DNA of 8,669 bases, taken from contig JAUWIQ010000059.1 of the NCBI GenBank assembly GCA_030605285.1, positions 1 through 8,669 of the forward strand. Direction: 5' to 3'. This DNA comes from Planctomycetota bacterium. Its GTDB lineage: Bacteria; Planctomycetota; Planctomycetia; Pirellulales; UBA7805. The notes under the pieces were generated by a model. It made no database searches and was not told the DNA's origin. It saw nothing but the letters and a program-made list of their open reading frames with translations. Position 1 is the stretch's first letter. Each line of letters begins with the position of its first letter. The position numbers were made by a program, and so were the translations under genes. Of this stretch, positions 7,058-8,669 are shown piece by piece.

Positions 7058-7321
7058 ATGCCTTTGCAGATCGAATTTTACGGTATTGCCCGAGCCCGCA
7101 CGGGTCTCGCCGAGCCCACCGTCGCGGTCGGCACGCTTACGGAGGTACTCGGTGAACTCCGTTCGCGTTACCCGGACTTTGCCGAGGCCTGCTTGGCGGG
7201 CGGCAATCTGGCCGATGGTTTTGCCGCCAACCTCTGCGGCGATCGTTTTCTCACCGATCCGCAGGAGAAACTGCACGACGGGGATGTCCTCTTGATTTTC
7301 TCGGCCGACGCGGGTGGCTAG
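7058..7321 (+). CDS. MoaD/ThiS family ubiquitin-like sulfur carrier protein
   Basis: This 87-residue protein has the beta-grasp sulfur-carrier pattern: MPLQIEFYGIARARTG at the start, an alpha-helical TLTEVLGELRSRYPDF (26-41), LHDGDVLLIFSADAGG at the end (72-87), and the free C-terminal Gly-Gly that is adenylated and thiocarboxylated. It most resembles MoaD, the small subunit of molybdopterin synthase, but could serve another sulfur-transfer pathway. No MoaE, MoeB-like or other cofactor gene is present nearby to settle it. The start is the ATG at 7058, preceded by AGGTAA with AGG ten bases away. An in-frame ATG at 7007 lies inside the repeat region and was not chosen. Its stop codon overlaps the stop of the convergent LarA-like gene within the palindrome CTAG. 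It is divergent from the glycosyltransferase and shares a spacer carrying an inverted repeat. Confidence 0.85.
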   Translation: MPLQIEFYGIARARTGLAEPTVAVGTLTEVLGELRSRYPDFAEACLAGGNLADGFAANLCGDRFLTDPQEKLHDGDVLLIFSADAGG

Positions 7322-8571
7322 TCCTTCTCGATCGGGCCGCGGACTCTGTCGGCTTCAGCCGTCGCGGTCGTTTTTGCGTATTGCGCATTGGCCAGGATGA
7401 TGCAAGATTCGAAACGACTCGCGAGGCGGATGATTTCGTGGGCATCGGCCACGGGCGCAATCCCCAGTTCCGCAACCTCCTCCTCCTCAAGCTGGCTGAG
7501 CAGGAAGATCCGCGCCTGTTGCATCGCTTTGAGCAATTGAGAAGCGGAGACCGCATCGGCAGATCGCTGCCGCCGCATTTCGTGCCATGTGGTTTCGTAA
7601 TCGTCGGCAGCGGCAAGTTGCTGCAGGGCCTCGCCCGGCGCGGTTGCCAGTTCGCTGCAAATCGCTATCACCCCTCCTTCTTCGACGACATGGAGTGCCG
7701 AAGTGACCGCGTGGGCCAAATTCTCCCAGGTCTGACTGCGGGCGTTGCCTTCAATTCCCGCGATCACCAACTGGGCTCGTTGGGGTACCTCGTAGTGCCA
7801 GACTGCATCGCAACGGAGCTGGCCCTCGGCGAGGACACGCGTCGGATCCCCGGCCAGGATATGCAGGATAGAATCCCCGGACCCGGGAATGACCTGAATC
7901 GTGGTGATCACGCCCAGGAGGCAGGCGGCTTCGACCGTTTCTTTGCCGCGTCGCCGCCGCGGGACATCCGAGTCTTCGTTGCTCGGAGCATGGTAGCGGT
8001 CGAGCGTTTCACGATCGGAGTAGGTGGGAAACACAACGCTATGGATTCCGTGGTACCCGGCGGTCGTCTCGACACGCAGGCAACCGATGGGGAGTACGAC
8101 ATCGGCATCCTGCAGCGCGCGATTCAAATAAATCGGTTGGTTCTCCGCAGAGACGGTCAGATAACCCATTGCGTTGCGGTCGGTCGGATCGTGGACGAGA
8201 AACTGCACCTGTTCGGCAAGGTCCGCTGCCAATCCACTGCGGGGGTCGATCCCGGCGCTCGCCTCGGCGGTCCAGAGTACGGTAATATCGCTTGCGGTGA
8301 TCCCGACCTCGCAGAGTGACTGAACCAATCCGGCGACCAGCGCGGGTGCCTGGGGCAAGCCGGGATCCAGGGGGATCGCGACTCGGTCTCCCGGCACCGT
8401 GGCCTCAGAGAGGGGTGGAAAATGGATCGGTTCCACCAGAGCCGCCGCCATCGCCGCGGTGACATCATCGAGCGGCTCGCCGACCGGTTGCCCGTACTCG
8501 CCCCGAAAGTGTTCAGGCGGGATTTCGAGTGGGACCGTACTCTCTGCACCGTATTTCAACGTCACTTGCAT
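7318..8571 (-). CDS. LarA (lactate racemase) N-terminal domain family protein with altered active site
   Basis: This 417-residue protein matches the LarA/DUF2088 family in length and in overall pattern. It has MQVTLKYGAESTVPLEIP (1-18), PLSEATVPGDRVAIPLDPGL (53-72), the region YLNRALQDADVVLPIG (148-163), GKETVEAACLLGV (209-221) and ILAGDPTRVLAEG (238-250). LarA racemises lactate with a nickel-pincer nucleotide held by a lysine and a histidine, plus two catalytic histidines. Aligned by eye, the lysine is Ser178 (or His177), one histidine is Glu168, and the THR-motif histidine is Ala104; only the nickel-ligand histidine has a counterpart, His194. The protein therefore may not be a lactate racemase and may act on another substrate or not use the cofactor. 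I chose the ATG at 8571, where family similarity begins; the frame stays open to the window edge, with a GTG at 8658 that would add 29 unconserved residues. It is convergent with the MoaD-like gene and overlaps it by 4 bases. Confidence 0.8.
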   Translation of the reverse strand: MQVTLKYGAESTVPLEIPPEHFRGEYGQPVGEPLDDVTAAMAAALVEPIHFPPLSEATVPGDRVAIPLDPGLPQAPALVAGLVQSLCEVGITASDITVLWTAEASAGIDPRSGLAADLAEQVQFLVHDPTDRNAMGYLTVSAENQPIYLNRALQDADVVLPIGCLRVETTAGYHGIHSVVFPTYSDRETLDRYHAPSNEDSDVPRRRRGKETVEAACLLGVITTIQVIPGSGDSILHILAGDPTRVLAEGQLRCDAVWHYEVPQRAQLVIAGIEGNARSQTWENLAHAVTSALHVVEEGGVIAICSELATAPGEALQQLAAADDYETTWHEMRRQRSADAVSASQLLKAMQQARIFLLSQLEEEEVAELGIAPVADAHEIIRLASRFESCIILANAQYAKTTATAEADRVRGPIEKD

Positions 8572-8669
8572 CCGCTCATGATAGGTTGCCGCTTTGGTAA
8601 GCGTCAAGCTGCAGGCTCTTGTCCGGCCGCCCTCGCTCAGCGGAGCGGGTCGTGCCACATCGGGATGCC

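Noticed and set aside
7381..8319. Long plus-strand open frame of 312 codons opposite the LarA-like gene
   Set aside because: It is antisense to a well-supported family protein, has no recognisable domain, and long antisense frames are common in GC-rich coding DNA.
8572..8658. N-terminal extension of the LarA-like protein from the GTG at 8658
   Set aside because: The added 29 residues lack family similarity, which begins at the ATG at 8571. The open frame reaches the window edge only because there is no stop.
1..8669. Mobile element, CRISPR array, toxin-antitoxin or phage defence genes
   Set aside because: No transposase or integrase motifs, terminal repeats, regularly spaced repeats or known defence-domain signatures were visible on either strand. 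The VWA/GATase pair resembles conserved chromosomal genes rather than a defence island.

Overview
The window (8,669 bases, GC-rich) looks like ordinary chromosomal DNA from a planctomycete, probably of the Pirellulales type. The main reason is a pair of large membrane proteins, one BatA-type and one with a VWA and a glutamine-amidotransferase-like fold, of a kind common in that phylum. Weak or absent Shine-Dalgarno sites fit the same assignment. It is an inference from protein character, not from a marker gene. I see no rRNA, tRNA, CRISPR array, integrase, transposase or prophage gene.

Layout. Positions 1-58 (or 1-112) may hold the 5' end of a minus-strand gene that leaves the window. 205-927 (+) is a short lipoate-protein ligase A family protein. 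It converges on a minus-strand block: a family-1-like glycosyltransferase (6927-5668), a 191-base gap with a possible promoter, a BatA-type membrane protein (5476-3323), a 31-base gap, and a VWA/GATase1-like membrane protein (3291-970). A 130-base divergent spacer (6928-7057) separates the glycosyltransferase from a plus-strand MoaD/ThiS-type sulfur carrier (7058-7321). That gene ends convergently, overlapping by 4 bases, on a minus-strand LarA (lactate racemase) family protein (8571-7318) whose start lies near the right edge. No stretch above 300 bases lacks a gene.

How the genes relate. The two BatA/VWA proteins are almost certainly co-transcribed and are probably functional partners at the membrane. 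Related planctomycete clusters usually also carry a MoxR ATPase and a DUF58 protein, and neither is next to this pair. The other genes (lipoylation, glycosyl transfer, sulfur carrier, LarA-like) share no obvious pathway.

The points most worth a second look are the LarA-like protein, which appears to lack the cofactor-binding lysine and two catalytic histidines, and the BatA-type protein, whose metal-binding motif is degraded while its partner's is intact. A third is a 10-base perfect inverted repeat centred in the divergent spacer, whose 9-base core recurs in another intergenic gap. I did not find a clear new multi-gene system.
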